This document shows positions 23,430-31,475 of a DNA stretch of 48,707 nucleotides, piece after piece. Source of the stretch: Candidatus Solibacter usitatus (GTDB taxonomy: Bacteria; Acidobacteriota; Terriglobia; Bryobacterales; Bryobacteraceae); contig JACPVQ010000050.1 in assembly GCA_016191645.1 (NCBI GenBank), forward strand, positions 1 to 48,707, written 5' to 3'. The stretch's first letter is position 1, and the number at the start of each line of letters is the position of its first letter. The notes beneath the pieces are model-generated. The model saw only the letters and a program-made list of their open reading frames with translations, ran no database searches and was not told the DNA's origin. Position numbers and translations under genes: made by a program.

Positions 23430-23455
23430 ACAGGTACTAGGGCATTTTCTCTCTT

Positions 23456-23908
23456 ATGGAATTCAACAAAGACGCCGAAGGTAGTCTTGAAGAGGCAATG
23501 CTCGGTCCACTGACAAAATTGGCGACGGCTTTGAACCGGGCGGTTGGCTCCGGGAAGCAGGTTCTGTTTGTCGAACGCCGTACCGAAAACCGGCTGTGGT
23601 GTTCGGAACTGGTTCAGGTTTGGTGCAAGGAAGAGGATGCGTGGATCCGGAAGGGCATCGCCGTTCTGGAAGACATCTCCCCTTCCGGCGCATGCATACA
23701 AATAGAAGCGGCCCTCCCTTTGGATGCGGCAGTCCGCATCCGGCATGCGGATTGGAAAGTGGAAGGCGTAGTCCGCTATTGCGTCCATAAGGAAGAAGGC
23801 TTCTTCATCGGCTTGCGATTGGATGAAGGATGCAAATGGAATGAACAGACCTTCCGGCCGAAACACCTGTTGAACCCCGACAAACTCACCACGCGCCGCA
23901 AGCCGTAG
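23456..23908 (+). CDS. PilZ-like domain protein
   Basis: The 150-residue protein has a C-terminal beta-rich segment like PilZ: a basic ERRTENR stretch that could stand for RxxxR, then LEDISPSGACIQIE (D-x-S-x-x-G) and VEGVVRYC ... FFIGLRL. PilZ domains bind cyclic di-GMP or act as adaptors for pili and motility. The basic motif is some distance from the D-x-S motif, so nucleotide binding is uncertain. No ribosome-binding site is evident before the ATG. It stands alone between the transporter and ttcA, though a Pil-Chp-like operon lies 8 kb downstream. Confidence 0.6.
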   Translation: MEFNKDAEGSLEEAMLGPLTKLATALNRAVGSGKQVLFVERRTENRLWCSELVQVWCKEEDAWIRKGIAVLEDISPSGACIQIEAALPLDAAVRIRHADWKVEGVVRYCVHKEEGFFIGLRLDEGCKWNEQTFRPKHLLNPDKLTTRRKP

Positions 23909-23933
23909 TTCCGCGCACCGCTATAATAGAGAC

Positions 23934-24731
23934 TTGGAACTGGAAAAGACCCTCCTGCGCAAGGTTGGCGAGGCGGTCACGCGATTCAAAATGATTCGCC
24001 ACGGGGACCGCGTCGCAGTCGCGCTATCGGGCGGCAAGGATTCCGTCACGTTGCTGCAGGCCCTGCTGCTCTTGCAGAAGCGCGCTCCCATTGACTTCAC
24101 GGTCTGTGCCTTTACCGTCGAACAAGGAAAGTTCCTTCGGCCCATTGAACCCTTGGGACAATGGCTCAAGGAACGCGAAATTAGCTGGACATATTTCCAC
24201 GACCGGCCCTCGCTCCGTTTGTTGGACGAACAGCCCGATCACGGATGCGATTTGTGCAGCCGCTTTCGACGCCGCGCGGTTTATCAGATTGCCCGCGAAC
24301 TGGGAGCGAACGTGGTTGCCTTTGGCCATACCGCGGACGACTTCTGCGAGGCCTTTCTACGCAACGCCCTGTTCACCGGACGTTTGAGCGCGCTTCCGCC
24401 CATTACCTACTCCAGCAAAAAGGAGTTCCGTCTCATTCGCCCGCTGGTCTTCGTCAACGAGGAGTTGACATCCAGATTCGCCGGCTCGCTGGCCGCCCCG
24501 GTCATTCCCTGCGGCTGTTCGCAGCGCACCGGTACCGTTCGCCGCAGCCTGCGCGATTTCTTCGGAGAGCTGGAAAAAGAGCACCCGCATCTGAAGGAGA
24601 ACATGATTTCCGCCATGGGGAACATCCAGCCCCAGCGTCTGCTGGACACCCGTTATCTCAACACGGAAGCGGCGGGGATGGAAGAGATTGGCGGGGCTTT
24701 TCCAATCATAACCGAATCGTCAACGGATTGA
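23934..24731 (+). CDS. ttcA: TtcA-like tRNA 2-thiolation protein (PP-loop ATPase with Fe-S cysteines)
   Basis: The 265-residue protein has the PP-loop motif LSGGKDS (residues 31-37), a CDLC pair (Cys105, Cys108) and a later PCGCS (Cys193, Cys195), matching the Fe-S-dependent TtcA/TtuA group. TtcA makes 2-thiocytidine at position 32 of certain tRNAs in the cytoplasm. The last segment (RRSLRDFFGELEKEHP ... MISAMGNIQ) also fits. The start is TTG at 23934. The second cysteine motif is shorter than in Escherichia coli TtcA (PCNLCGSQ), so another thiolated tRNA position is possible. Confidence 0.82.
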   Translation: MELEKTLLRKVGEAVTRFKMIRHGDRVAVALSGGKDSVTLLQALLLLQKRAPIDFTVCAFTVEQGKFLRPIEPLGQWLKEREISWTYFHDRPSLRLLDEQPDHGCDLCSRFRRRAVYQIARELGANVVAFGHTADDFCEAFLRNALFTGRLSALPPITYSSKKEFRLIRPLVFVNEELTSRFAGSLAAPVIPCGCSQRTGTVRRSLRDFFGELEKEHPHLKENMISAMGNIQPQRLLDTRYLNTEAAGMEEIGGAFPIITESSTD

Positions 24732-24798
24732 TGTTGACCTGTTACACAGCGAATGCGAAACTGGTGTTCCGTACTATGTCTGAACGGTTCGAGGTAGC

Positions 24799-25404
24799 AT
24801 GAAGTTTCTTCCACGCGAGGAAAAGTTTTTTGAGTATTTTCAGAAGCAGGTCGAACTGATAGCGGCGGCGTCCAAACTGCTTGTTTATGGAGCCCGTCAT
24901 GACATTGAGGAAGTATCCTCGAAGATCCAACGTTTGGAATCGGAGGGCGATTCCATCATCCACGAAATCTTCCAAAAGCTGAACTCCACGTTCATCACTC
25001 CGCTCGATCCGGAAGACATTCATTCGCTGGCGTCGCATCTGGATGACGTGCTGGACGGAATTGAAGAGGCGGCGCACAAAATCAAGGCCTATAAAGTCAA
25101 GCCGATGCCGGAGGGGGCCATCCAAATCTGCGAGATGATTGAATCCTGCGGAAAACAGTTTGAGCTCGCCTTCGCCGCGCTCGGCAAGAACGCACCCATG
25201 ATGGATCCGTGCATCGAAATCAACCGGCTGGAGGGAGAAGCCGATAAGTTGTCGCGCCAGTGCCTGGCCGACCTGTTCGATACGGAGAAGGACCCTATCC
25301 GCCTGATCAAACTCAAGGAGATCTACGAGATTCTTGAGAGCACCACCGACTGCTGTGAAGACGTTGCCGACGTGCTGCAGAACGTAATGGTCAAGAACAG
25401 CTAG
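24799..25404 (+). CDS. DUF47 (PhoU-like) phosphate transport accessory protein
   Basis: The 201-residue all-helical protein has PhoU/DUF47 hallmarks: an EEKFFEYF opening, LESEGDSIIHEIFQ, the DPEDIHSLASHLDDVLD metal-binding-type motif and the IYEILESTTDCCEDVADVL closing helix. DUF47 proteins are encoded next to PiT transporters and are thought to control them. GAGGTAG precedes the ATG. The pit gene begins 5 nt after the stop. Confidence 0.9.
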   Translation: MKFLPREEKFFEYFQKQVELIAAASKLLVYGARHDIEEVSSKIQRLESEGDSIIHEIFQKLNSTFITPLDPEDIHSLASHLDDVLDGIEEAAHKIKAYKVKPMPEGAIQICEMIESCGKQFELAFAALGKNAPMMDPCIEINRLEGEADKLSRQCLADLFDTEKDPIRLIKLKEIYEILESTTDCCEDVADVLQNVMVKNS

Positions 25405-25409
25405 CGCGC

Positions 25410-26411
25410 ATGAACGATACGCTGTATCTCACGGTGATGATCGTCCTCATCGCCTTGATTTTCGACTTCATCAACGGTTTCCACGATGCCGCGAACTCCG
25501 TCGCCACGGTCATCGCAACTCGTGTGCTGAGACCGGGCACGGCCGTGATTTTTGCCGGCGTGTTCAATTTCGCCGCCGCGCTCAGCTTTGGAACGGGGGT
25601 TGCGAAGACAGTCGGCTCCGGCATGGTCGATCTAAAACTGATCACGCCTTATGTGATACTGGCAGGCTTGATTGGAGCCATCGTGTGGGATCTGGTGACC
25701 TGGTACTACGGGCTTCCCACCAGCTCCTCGCATGCATTGTTCGGCGGATACGCCGGTGCGGCCATCGCCGCCTCGGGATTCAAGGCGATCATCGTCAGCG
25801 GCTGGACGAAGACGCTAATCTTCATTCTCATTGCCCCGCTGTTGGGAATGTTCATTGCCTATGTGTTGATGGTCGCCGTTCATTGGATGTTCCGGCACTC
25901 CACGCCGAAGCAGATGGACAAGTATTTTCGCAGGCTGCAATTGGTTTCCGCGGCCATCTTCAGCTACTCCCACGGCTCCAACGACGCGCAAAAGACCATG
26001 GGGATCATCACGGGCGTTCTGGTGACCGCGGGCTACCTGGATACCTTCGCCGTTCCGCTGTGGGTTTTTCTTTCCGCTTACACGGCCATCGCTCTGGGAA
26101 CCATGATGGGCGGCTGGCGGATTATTCGCACCATGGGATCGCGCCTAACCCGGCTCAAGCCGAGAGGAGGATTCTGCGCCGAGACTGCCGCCGCAACTTC
26201 CATTCTTTTCTCAACTTACCTGCACATGCCAGTGTCAACGACGCACGTGATTGCCGGGGCCATTGCCGGCGTTGGCTCCATTCAGAGGATCAAGGCCGTG
26301 CGCTGGCGCATTGCCACCAGTATCATTTGGGCTTGGATCATGACGATTCCGGCATCAGCCGCGGTGGGCTGGATTACCTTCCAAATCGTTCATCTGATTA
26401 CAGGGAAGTGA
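25410..26411 (+). CDS. pit: PiT-family low-affinity inorganic phosphate transporter
   Basis: The 333-residue membrane protein carries both PiT signature repeats: FDFINGFHDAANSVATVI near the N-terminus and YSHGSNDAQKTMGI in the second half, with about ten membrane segments. These inverted repeats form the phosphate-binding site in H+- or Na+-coupled symporters. It is paired with the DUF47 gene (5-nt gap). Its 3' end overlaps the convergent membrane-protein gene by 14 bases. Confidence 0.92.
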   Translation: MNDTLYLTVMIVLIALIFDFINGFHDAANSVATVIATRVLRPGTAVIFAGVFNFAAALSFGTGVAKTVGSGMVDLKLITPYVILAGLIGAIVWDLVTWYYGLPTSSSHALFGGYAGAAIAASGFKAIIVSGWTKTLIFILIAPLLGMFIAYVLMVAVHWMFRHSTPKQMDKYFRRLQLVSAAIFSYSHGSNDAQKTMGIITGVLVTAGYLDTFAVPLWVFLSAYTAIALGTMMGGWRIIRTMGSRLTRLKPRGGFCAETAAATSILFSTYLHMPVSTTHVIAGAIAGVGSIQRIKAVRWRIATSIIWAWIMTIPASAAVGWITFQIVHLITGK

Positions 26412-27159
26412 GTTGGTTGGAGTGGTCCGGCGTGGACGTGACGCCGCCGGCGGGCTCCGTGGCGACTTGCCGTATCTCCTTTACCGCCAGTGCCTTCCAG
26501 ATCATGTAGAGAGACAAAAGGTATACCAGCGATAGCACCACGTTGCCAAGCGCCACCAACTTGGGGGAGATCAGATTCAGAGAGTGGCCAATCGCTCCGC
26601 CTGCCAATTGAATGCCAATGCCCGCCGTAACCAGCAACCGTTCTTTGTTCGGCTTTCGCAACAGCTGCGTCCAAATCGTCAGTGTCAGAATCATGGAGCC
26701 GAAGCTGAAGTTGCGGACCAGCTGCGTCATCCAATAAGACGTCCTCGGATGATAGGCTTGCGCCGCCGAAAGTCCGGCAAATACCAAACCGGCCAGAATA
26801 ACGAAAGCAATCGGCCGTTTGGTTTGGTTTTCCCCGACGCTCTGCGCCAACAGTTGCACCAGGCAGGCGTAAATCAAGGCGTATTCAAACGCTTCCATCA
26901 TCCAGAAGTATCTGGCCGTCTGCTTGGTCCAACCGGAATCCAATGTCGCCGCAAGTCCAATCACCGTACCTAGAAGTTCTGTCAGAATCAGCAGAAAGAC
27001 AAGCGGGTAGCTACGAAACCGTCCGCGGATAAGAGCCGACAGAGTGAGTGCCTGCAGAAGCATCGACAAGGCGGAAACGGCCCACTCGAAATAGTGCATA
27101 ACTATGGCGGCCGGCTGTTCACTGAACCATACCGGCCTACTACTCACATCGGTAGACAA
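26398..27159 (-). CDS. Multispanning membrane protein of unknown function (about seven helices)
   Basis: The 253-residue product has about seven hydrophobic helices (e.g. FEWAVSALSMLLQALTLSAL, PIAFVILAGLVFAGLSAAQAY, LGNVVLSLVYLLSLYMIW). I see no known transporter motif. TTG 27159 gives the length quoted; an ATG at 27099 (MHYFEWAV) just before the first helix is an alternative start without a clear ribosome-binding site. It lies 42 nt downstream of the hybrid kinase gene on the same strand and may be in that operon, as 7TM partners of sensor kinases often are. The role is not known. Confidence 0.6.
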   Translation of the reverse strand: MSTDVSSRPVWFSEQPAAIVMHYFEWAVSALSMLLQALTLSALIRGRFRSYPLVFLLILTELLGTVIGLAATLDSGWTKQTARYFWMMEAFEYALIYACLVQLLAQSVGENQTKRPIAFVILAGLVFAGLSAAQAYHPRTSYWMTQLVRNFSFGSMILTLTIWTQLLRKPNKERLLVTAGIGIQLAGGAIGHSLNLISPKLVALGNVVLSLVYLLSLYMIWKALAVKEIRQVATEPAGGVTSTPDHSNQLTSL

Positions 27160-27201
27160 TACCTGGAGGTTTAGGGCCTGTGCTGTAAAGTTATGACTAT
27201 G

Positions 27202-29151
27202 CTAGCTTTTCTCGACACTGATCAGCGTCTTCACCGCCGCCAGAAGAGAGGTCACAGTGAATGGTTTCTGCAGAAAACCATCCCCGGGAGGCAGGTGGCC
27301 GGGGGATAACATGCGAGGGTCCTCCGCAAATCCGGAAACGTAAAGAACCTTTACGTCCTTTTGGGTTTCGCGGAATTTTGCAGCAAGCGCGGGGCCCTCT
27401 ATATCCGGCATGTGGATATCGGTGATCATCAGATCGAAGGGCGGAACCGCGGCAACCGCCTGAAGAGCCTCTGCCCCGTTCTGCACCTGCACCACTTCGT
27501 AACCTTCACGGCTCAGGATTCTCGCAACCAGACGGCGGATGCTCTCTTCGTCGTCCACCACCAGCACTTTCTCGCGCTTGGGCGGAACCGGAGGCGCAAC
27601 CGGGGGCGCAACCGGCTCAGGCCTTACTGTCTCGGCTGGAACGCGTACCGGCTCAGGCGAACCCGTTAGCGGGAAGCGCAGGAAGAAAGCGCCCGTCTCA
27701 GGCCCTATCTGGTCCAACTCAACCATCACCCCCATCGCCATCATCTGGCAGTACATGGAGGCAAACCCGAAGGAAACGCTCTTATCAAATTCGGCGAAAA
27801 ACAGCTCGCACCACTGCTCGAACATCGTCTGGGTAACGCCCCGCACGGGATGAATGGCAATGCTGATGAATTGGCCCTTGGGAAGATCGCCGCCGATATC
27901 GGAGATGATGGTCTCGCGTGCGGTTTCCACCAGCAGCCGTTCTCCCTGCTTCAGACGAGCCTGCGCGAAGGCCGTCAACATGCCCAATGCATTGACCACT
28001 TTTTGCGCGTTCGCTTGAATGGGAGCGCCGCCGGCAGCCAGCCGCATATCGACATCCAGATTGGCGTCCTGAACCAGGGTGTGCAGGTCGCAAGGTTTGG
28101 ACTGAACCGCGGCGGGCCTTCCGAACTCCAATAACGGCCGCGTGCTATCGATGCCCCGCTGTGCGGCCTTCACAATCTCATCCAGTCCGCTGCGCGCCTC
28201 CGCATCGTTCCCCAACCGCTCTTCCAACACTTCGGCGTAACCGTTGACAATCATCCAGAGGTTGTTGAACTCGTGCGCTACTTGACCGGCCAAACGCATG
28301 CTGGCCTGCATTTCGCGCGTTTGAATCAACTGCTTCATGCGCGCGCGGCGCATGGTTTCCGTCGTCGTGACGACATCAATTTGTCCGGCCTTCTTGTCCG
28401 GCCGTATGGAATCCGCCAGCCACCGCACGCTGCCATCCGCCGCCGCCGCGCGATATTCCACTACCGCCGGAGTGCCGGATTCGAGGACCGCTTCATAGAC
28501 CCACTGCACTCGACTCGCATCGCCGGGGTGGATTCTCGCCCCCCAATCCGCTTTTTCGCGCACACTGCCGCCGTCATTCCAGAACCGCGTTTCGTAACTT
28601 GCCGCATCCATGGACCAGGCCGCCATGCCATTCTCGTCCAGCAGCCGCCCCAGTGGGTTACTCTCCACGCCGGCGCGCTTCAGCAGCAGCAGGACTTCCC
28701 GGTGCGAGCTTTGCCCTTCCGGCAATCTCACAAGTAACAATTTCCAATCGGAAAGCGTGTTTTCCTCGGCGGCGCAAAGCCGTACGGTAACTTCGCTCAG
28801 AGCGTCCGATGTTTCAAAAAACCCTTTGACATGCGAGGCCAAGGCTTCCGGAACCATCTTCTGGCCGGCGCTGCTATCGGAGGAACCCTTGCGCGGGAAC
28901 ATTGCGCGAAAGGCGCGGTTCACCGAAGCCAGTGTCAGGTCCCCATCCGCCACTGCCAGCGGAGCCGGCATTTCCGCGAGGACGCCCTGATAATAGCGCT
29001 TCTCGTTTTCGACGAGCGCCAATAACTTTGCCACCTCGCGCGGTGTCCAAAGATCAAGTTCGGTGCGATCCAATTTCTGCTCCTCAATAATGCGCACGCG
29101 GTGCTGAACCCGCGCTTGATCCAGTTTCGTCCTTGCGGACGAGAGCGGCAA
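27202..29151 (-). CDS. PAS-containing hybrid histidine kinase with degraded ATP-binding domain and C-terminal receiver
   Basis: The 649-residue soluble protein has two PAS-like domains (about 54-160 and 168-265), an HisKA dimerisation helix with intact H-box (GQVAHEFNNL, His293), an HATPase-like region (about 350-496) and a receiver (about 527-649; VVDDEES, phospho-acceptor Asp578 in MITDIHMP, Lys629). In the HATPase region the expected N-box NA-R-A reads MLTAFAQAR and the DxGxG loop reads IHPVRG, so ATP binding looks lost. It may be a phosphotransfer or scaffold protein fed by another kinase. The TTG start at 29151 is uncertain; a GTG about 54 nt downstream is possible. Confidence 0.8.
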   Translation of the reverse strand: MPLSSARTKLDQARVQHRVRIIEEQKLDRTELDLWTPREVAKLLALVENEKRYYQGVLAEMPAPLAVADGDLTLASVNRAFRAMFPRKGSSDSSAGQKMVPEALASHVKGFFETSDALSEVTVRLCAAEENTLSDWKLLLVRLPEGQSSHREVLLLLKRAGVESNPLGRLLDENGMAAWSMDAASYETRFWNDGGSVREKADWGARIHPGDASRVQWVYEAVLESGTPAVVEYRAAAADGSVRWLADSIRPDKKAGQIDVVTTTETMRRARMKQLIQTREMQASMRLAGQVAHEFNNLWMIVNGYAEVLEERLGNDAEARSGLDEIVKAAQRGIDSTRPLLEFGRPAAVQSKPCDLHTLVQDANLDVDMRLAAGGAPIQANAQKVVNALGMLTAFAQARLKQGERLLVETARETIISDIGGDLPKGQFISIAIHPVRGVTQTMFEQWCELFFAEFDKSVSFGFASMYCQMMAMGVMVELDQIGPETGAFFLRFPLTGSPEPVRVPAETVRPEPVAPPVAPPVPPKREKVLVVDDEESIRRLVARILSREGYEVVQVQNGAEALQAVAAVPPFDLMITDIHMPDIEGPALAAKFRETQKDVKVLYVSGFAEDPRMLSPGHLPPGDGFLQKPFTVTSLLAAVKTLISVEKS

Positions 29152-29177
29152 GAGGACTATGAGTTGAATGGGTAATA

Positions 29178-29192
29178 GTACCTAGGGGGTAC
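29178..29192. promoter_or_regulatory. Palindrome in the divergent intergenic region (possible operator)
   Basis: GTACC (29178-29182) and GGTAC (29188-29192) form an inverted repeat with a 5-nt centre, 26 nt upstream of the plus-strand gene at 29218 and 27 nt upstream of the kinase start. The position suits an operator, but a single short palindrome is weak evidence. Confidence 0.25.
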
Positions 29193-29217
29193 GCGAGCTA
29201 CATGATACGATGCGGTT

Positions 29218-30129
29218 GTGAAGGGTTCTCTTGCCGCCGGATACCTGCTTTCCCTGCCCGAGCGTGTGGTCCGTTCGTTGACAGCGCTTGCCGGCGGGCT
29301 GGTTCGCGAGGCTGGCGACGTGGTGCTGCCCGGTTCGCTGCGCCGGACACGTCTTTATCGCTCCCTGGTGTCCTCGACGCTTCGCTTTCTTATTGAAAGA
29401 ATTGGGGAAGTTGAGGGAACCTACCCTTCGGACACCAGCCTCGCCTCCGACTTTCTGGCTCGCCGTGCAGCCGGAAACGGAATTGAGTTTGCCTCCATTC
29501 TGCTGTTTCGCGCCTCGCCGGTTTGGGTGCTGGCCGCCCTTGCCGATCTGTCCGGGTCGGGCCGTCATCTGATCCAGGAAATCTCCGCCAGCTGGAAGGA
29601 ACAAGGGCTTCTGGACAAAAATACGAATTTCGAAACGATGGACCAGGTGCTGGATGGGCTGGAGAAAACAGCGGGACAAGCGGCGGAGACCATAAACATG
29701 CCGCCCTTGGAGATTGCCCAGTTACGCGAGGATCTGCGGGAGCTGCGAAAGGCCGCGGCAACCTTGCCGTCCCCCAGACTTCCCAGCATGGAAACGGTGG
29801 AAAGGCAATGGGCGGAGCTGCAACAGGCGGCGAAATCGGAAAACCGGCCGGTATGGGAGCTTTCGGCGGTGATGGCGATGGCTGCCGTGAGAGGCTTGCC
29901 AAACAACCTGCTGTGGATTTCCCGCTGCGTGCAGGATGCGGCCAAGACCACCGGCAATGTAATAGCCTCCGGTCTGCTGGATCATTATGGGCAGACGTTG
30001 TCGGAAATTAGAAAAAGTGGATATCTGGCTTACTGGGCGAAGGAGTTCCGCCCTTACCTTGCCGCTGCATCTGCGCAATTCTCGCCTTCGCGGCAATCTC
30101 TCACGCAGCGTCTTCTGAAACGGAGCTGA
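29218..30129 (+). CDS. Unrecognised 303-residue helical protein
   Basis: The frame from GTG 29218 encodes a mostly helical protein without signal peptide or certain membrane helices. Segments such as LPERVVRSLTALAGGLV and FASILLFRASPVWVLAALADLSGSGRHLI are amphipathic and could associate with membranes. A coiled-coil-like stretch (LEIAQLREDLRELRKAAATL) lies near the middle. It is transcribed divergently from the kinase, and its 3' end overlaps the convergent PATAN-type gene by 29 bases. I do not recognise the family. Confidence 0.6.
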   Translation: MKGSLAAGYLLSLPERVVRSLTALAGGLVREAGDVVLPGSLRRTRLYRSLVSSTLRFLIERIGEVEGTYPSDTSLASDFLARRAAGNGIEFASILLFRASPVWVLAALADLSGSGRHLIQEISASWKEQGLLDKNTNFETMDQVLDGLEKTAGQAAETINMPPLEIAQLREDLRELRKAAATLPSPRLPSMETVERQWAELQQAAKSENRPVWELSAVMAMAAVRGLPNNLLWISRCVQDAAKTTGNVIASGLLDHYGQTLSEIRKSGYLAYWAKEFRPYLAAASAQFSPSRQSLTQRLLKRS

Positions 30130-31258
30130 GTCTGCCCGCCAGATTCATCAATTCCTGCTCCGCTACCGGCTCGGTGGAACGTGCCGCAAGCAGCCTGTCC
30201 CCCTCAATGGATGTGAGCAGCAACACATAGCCCGCGGCATGAACGTTCACGCACTGCAACGGGGTCTCGCCGGTGCAGCGCCGGGCCTGCTCATAAAGCC
30301 AGCGCAAATCGGCGGCCGGAAAAGAATCGAGGGCGGATTCCGGCCACGATTTTTCCACATGATCGCCGGACTGCGAAATGATGGCACAGGCCTGGAACGG
30401 CGCTTGCACCTCAGCTTGTTTGGACGCTTCCGGCACGGCGAACTGCATGGACGACGGCTCCGCGGATGCGGGGTCTTCAAACGAATCGCCGAAGGAGAGT
30501 GCATCCGGTTCCTCAAAGCTGAGATCGGCGGGTTCTTCAGCGAGGGGGTTCGCGGTCATCGGCACGATATCCAGAAGGGACATCACCGTACGGCTCATGT
30601 TGGGTTTCAGAAATACCGGGACATCCCGGTACTCAAATTGGCTGGCGCCCCAGGACAGAAGAGACATCGCCGCCGCCTCTCCCACCAGATTACCCGTTTC
30701 CGCGTACACAACGACCCCCGCGCGCAAACAAAGATCGCCGCAATATCCGTTGTCCCCGCGAATGCGCAGCCACGCATGATCGGGAAACTTGCATGCCGCG
30801 CGCATCAGATCCAGCAAACGCGTGCTCACCGCGTCCTGCGAACGAAAGGCGTCCGTCGCGGCCAGCACCGTGGAGCGCGGAGACCGGCCCACCATGTTCG
30901 GATTGACGACGCTCAGGGCGCCCGATGAGATTTCGCGCCGCGGATCGGGCGTTGCGGTGAACACAACAAACCGCGGCGGGCGATCCTTCGACAGGCCCTC
31001 CAGTATCAGTGGCAGCGCGCCGGGTTCGGATGGCGGGTCGTCAATCACTACCACCGCAAGGTTCGCCCTGCGCAATACGCGCAGCGCCTCATCGTGAGAT
31101 TGCGTTACCACCACTTCGCAGGCATGCCTGGCGTCTTCCCGCATGCTCTCCAGCACCTGCACGTAGGGAGCGCTTTCCGGGGCCACCACCAACACGTTGG
31201 GCAAGGTTGGATGCGAGGTCCAGGAGTTGGCGATATCCGTAGCTACGGTGGATCTCAT
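30101..31258 (-). CDS. Pseudo-receiver / PATAN (DUF4388) / roadblock-like signalling protein
   Basis: The 385-residue protein has an N-terminal receiver-like fold with missing acidic residues (NVLVVAPES in place of VDD; VVVIDDPP at the acceptor position). The middle DUF4388/PATAN segment follows (GDLCLRAGVVVYAETGNLVGEAA ... LLSWGASQFEY). Next come an acidic linker (PLAEEPADLSFEEPD ...) and a C-terminal region like roadblock/LC7 modules (ACAIISQSGDHVEKSW ... VLLLTSIEG). Such proteins act as adaptors with small GTPases or chemosensory systems. The ATG at 31258 is preferred over 31336 because a good promoter lies between them. Confidence 0.6.
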   Translation of the reverse strand: MRSTVATDIANSWTSHPTLPNVLVVAPESAPYVQVLESMREDARHACEVVVTQSHDEALRVLRRANLAVVVIDDPPSEPGALPLILEGLSKDRPPRFVVFTATPDPRREISSGALSVVNPNMVGRSPRSTVLAATDAFRSQDAVSTRLLDLMRAACKFPDHAWLRIRGDNGYCGDLCLRAGVVVYAETGNLVGEAAAMSLLSWGASQFEYRDVPVFLKPNMSRTVMSLLDIVPMTANPLAEEPADLSFEEPDALSFGDSFEDPASAEPSSMQFAVPEASKQAEVQAPFQACAIISQSGDHVEKSWPESALDSFPAADLRWLYEQARRCTGETPLQCVNVHAAGYVLLLTSIEGDRLLAARSTEPVAEQELMNLAGRLSSVSEDAA

Positions 31259-31270
31259 GGCTATCCAATC

Positions 31271-31299
31271 CCTATAACGGCTGATTTGCCTGATCGCAA
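31271..31299 (-). promoter_or_regulatory. Predicted sigma-70-type promoter of the PATAN/roadblock-like gene
   Basis: On the minus strand TTGCGA (31299-31294) and TATAGG (31276-31271) are spaced by 17 nt. They lie inside the N-terminal extension of the longest open frame, so if real they place the start at 31258. Confidence 0.45.
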
Positions 31300-31475
31300 T
31301 AGTCAGCCAACACCTTAGGTTCCACACGTACTCCATGATTTCAGCCGGGACATCGAGGTGTTCCCCCTATACATGAAACGCCGGAATTCTCCGTTAGTAA
31401 CGATAGAACACGCAATAGCCAATCCCAACGTGGTCCAGGGGTTGTCCCGCGACGGTCAGGAATTTGAAGGAGACA

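Noticed and set aside
23430..23455. Recurrent CTAG-containing stretches in intergenic regions (near 17900, 17917, 23433, 29183) as a shared operator
   Set aside because: CTAG is rare and eye-catching, but the flanking bases differ from site to site and no common motif could be written.
24732..24798. Possible Pho box or promoter before the DUF47-PiT genes (TTGACC, CTGTTAC)
   Set aside because: The two expected Pho half-sites with correct spacing are not present and no -10 box fits 17 nt after TTGACC.
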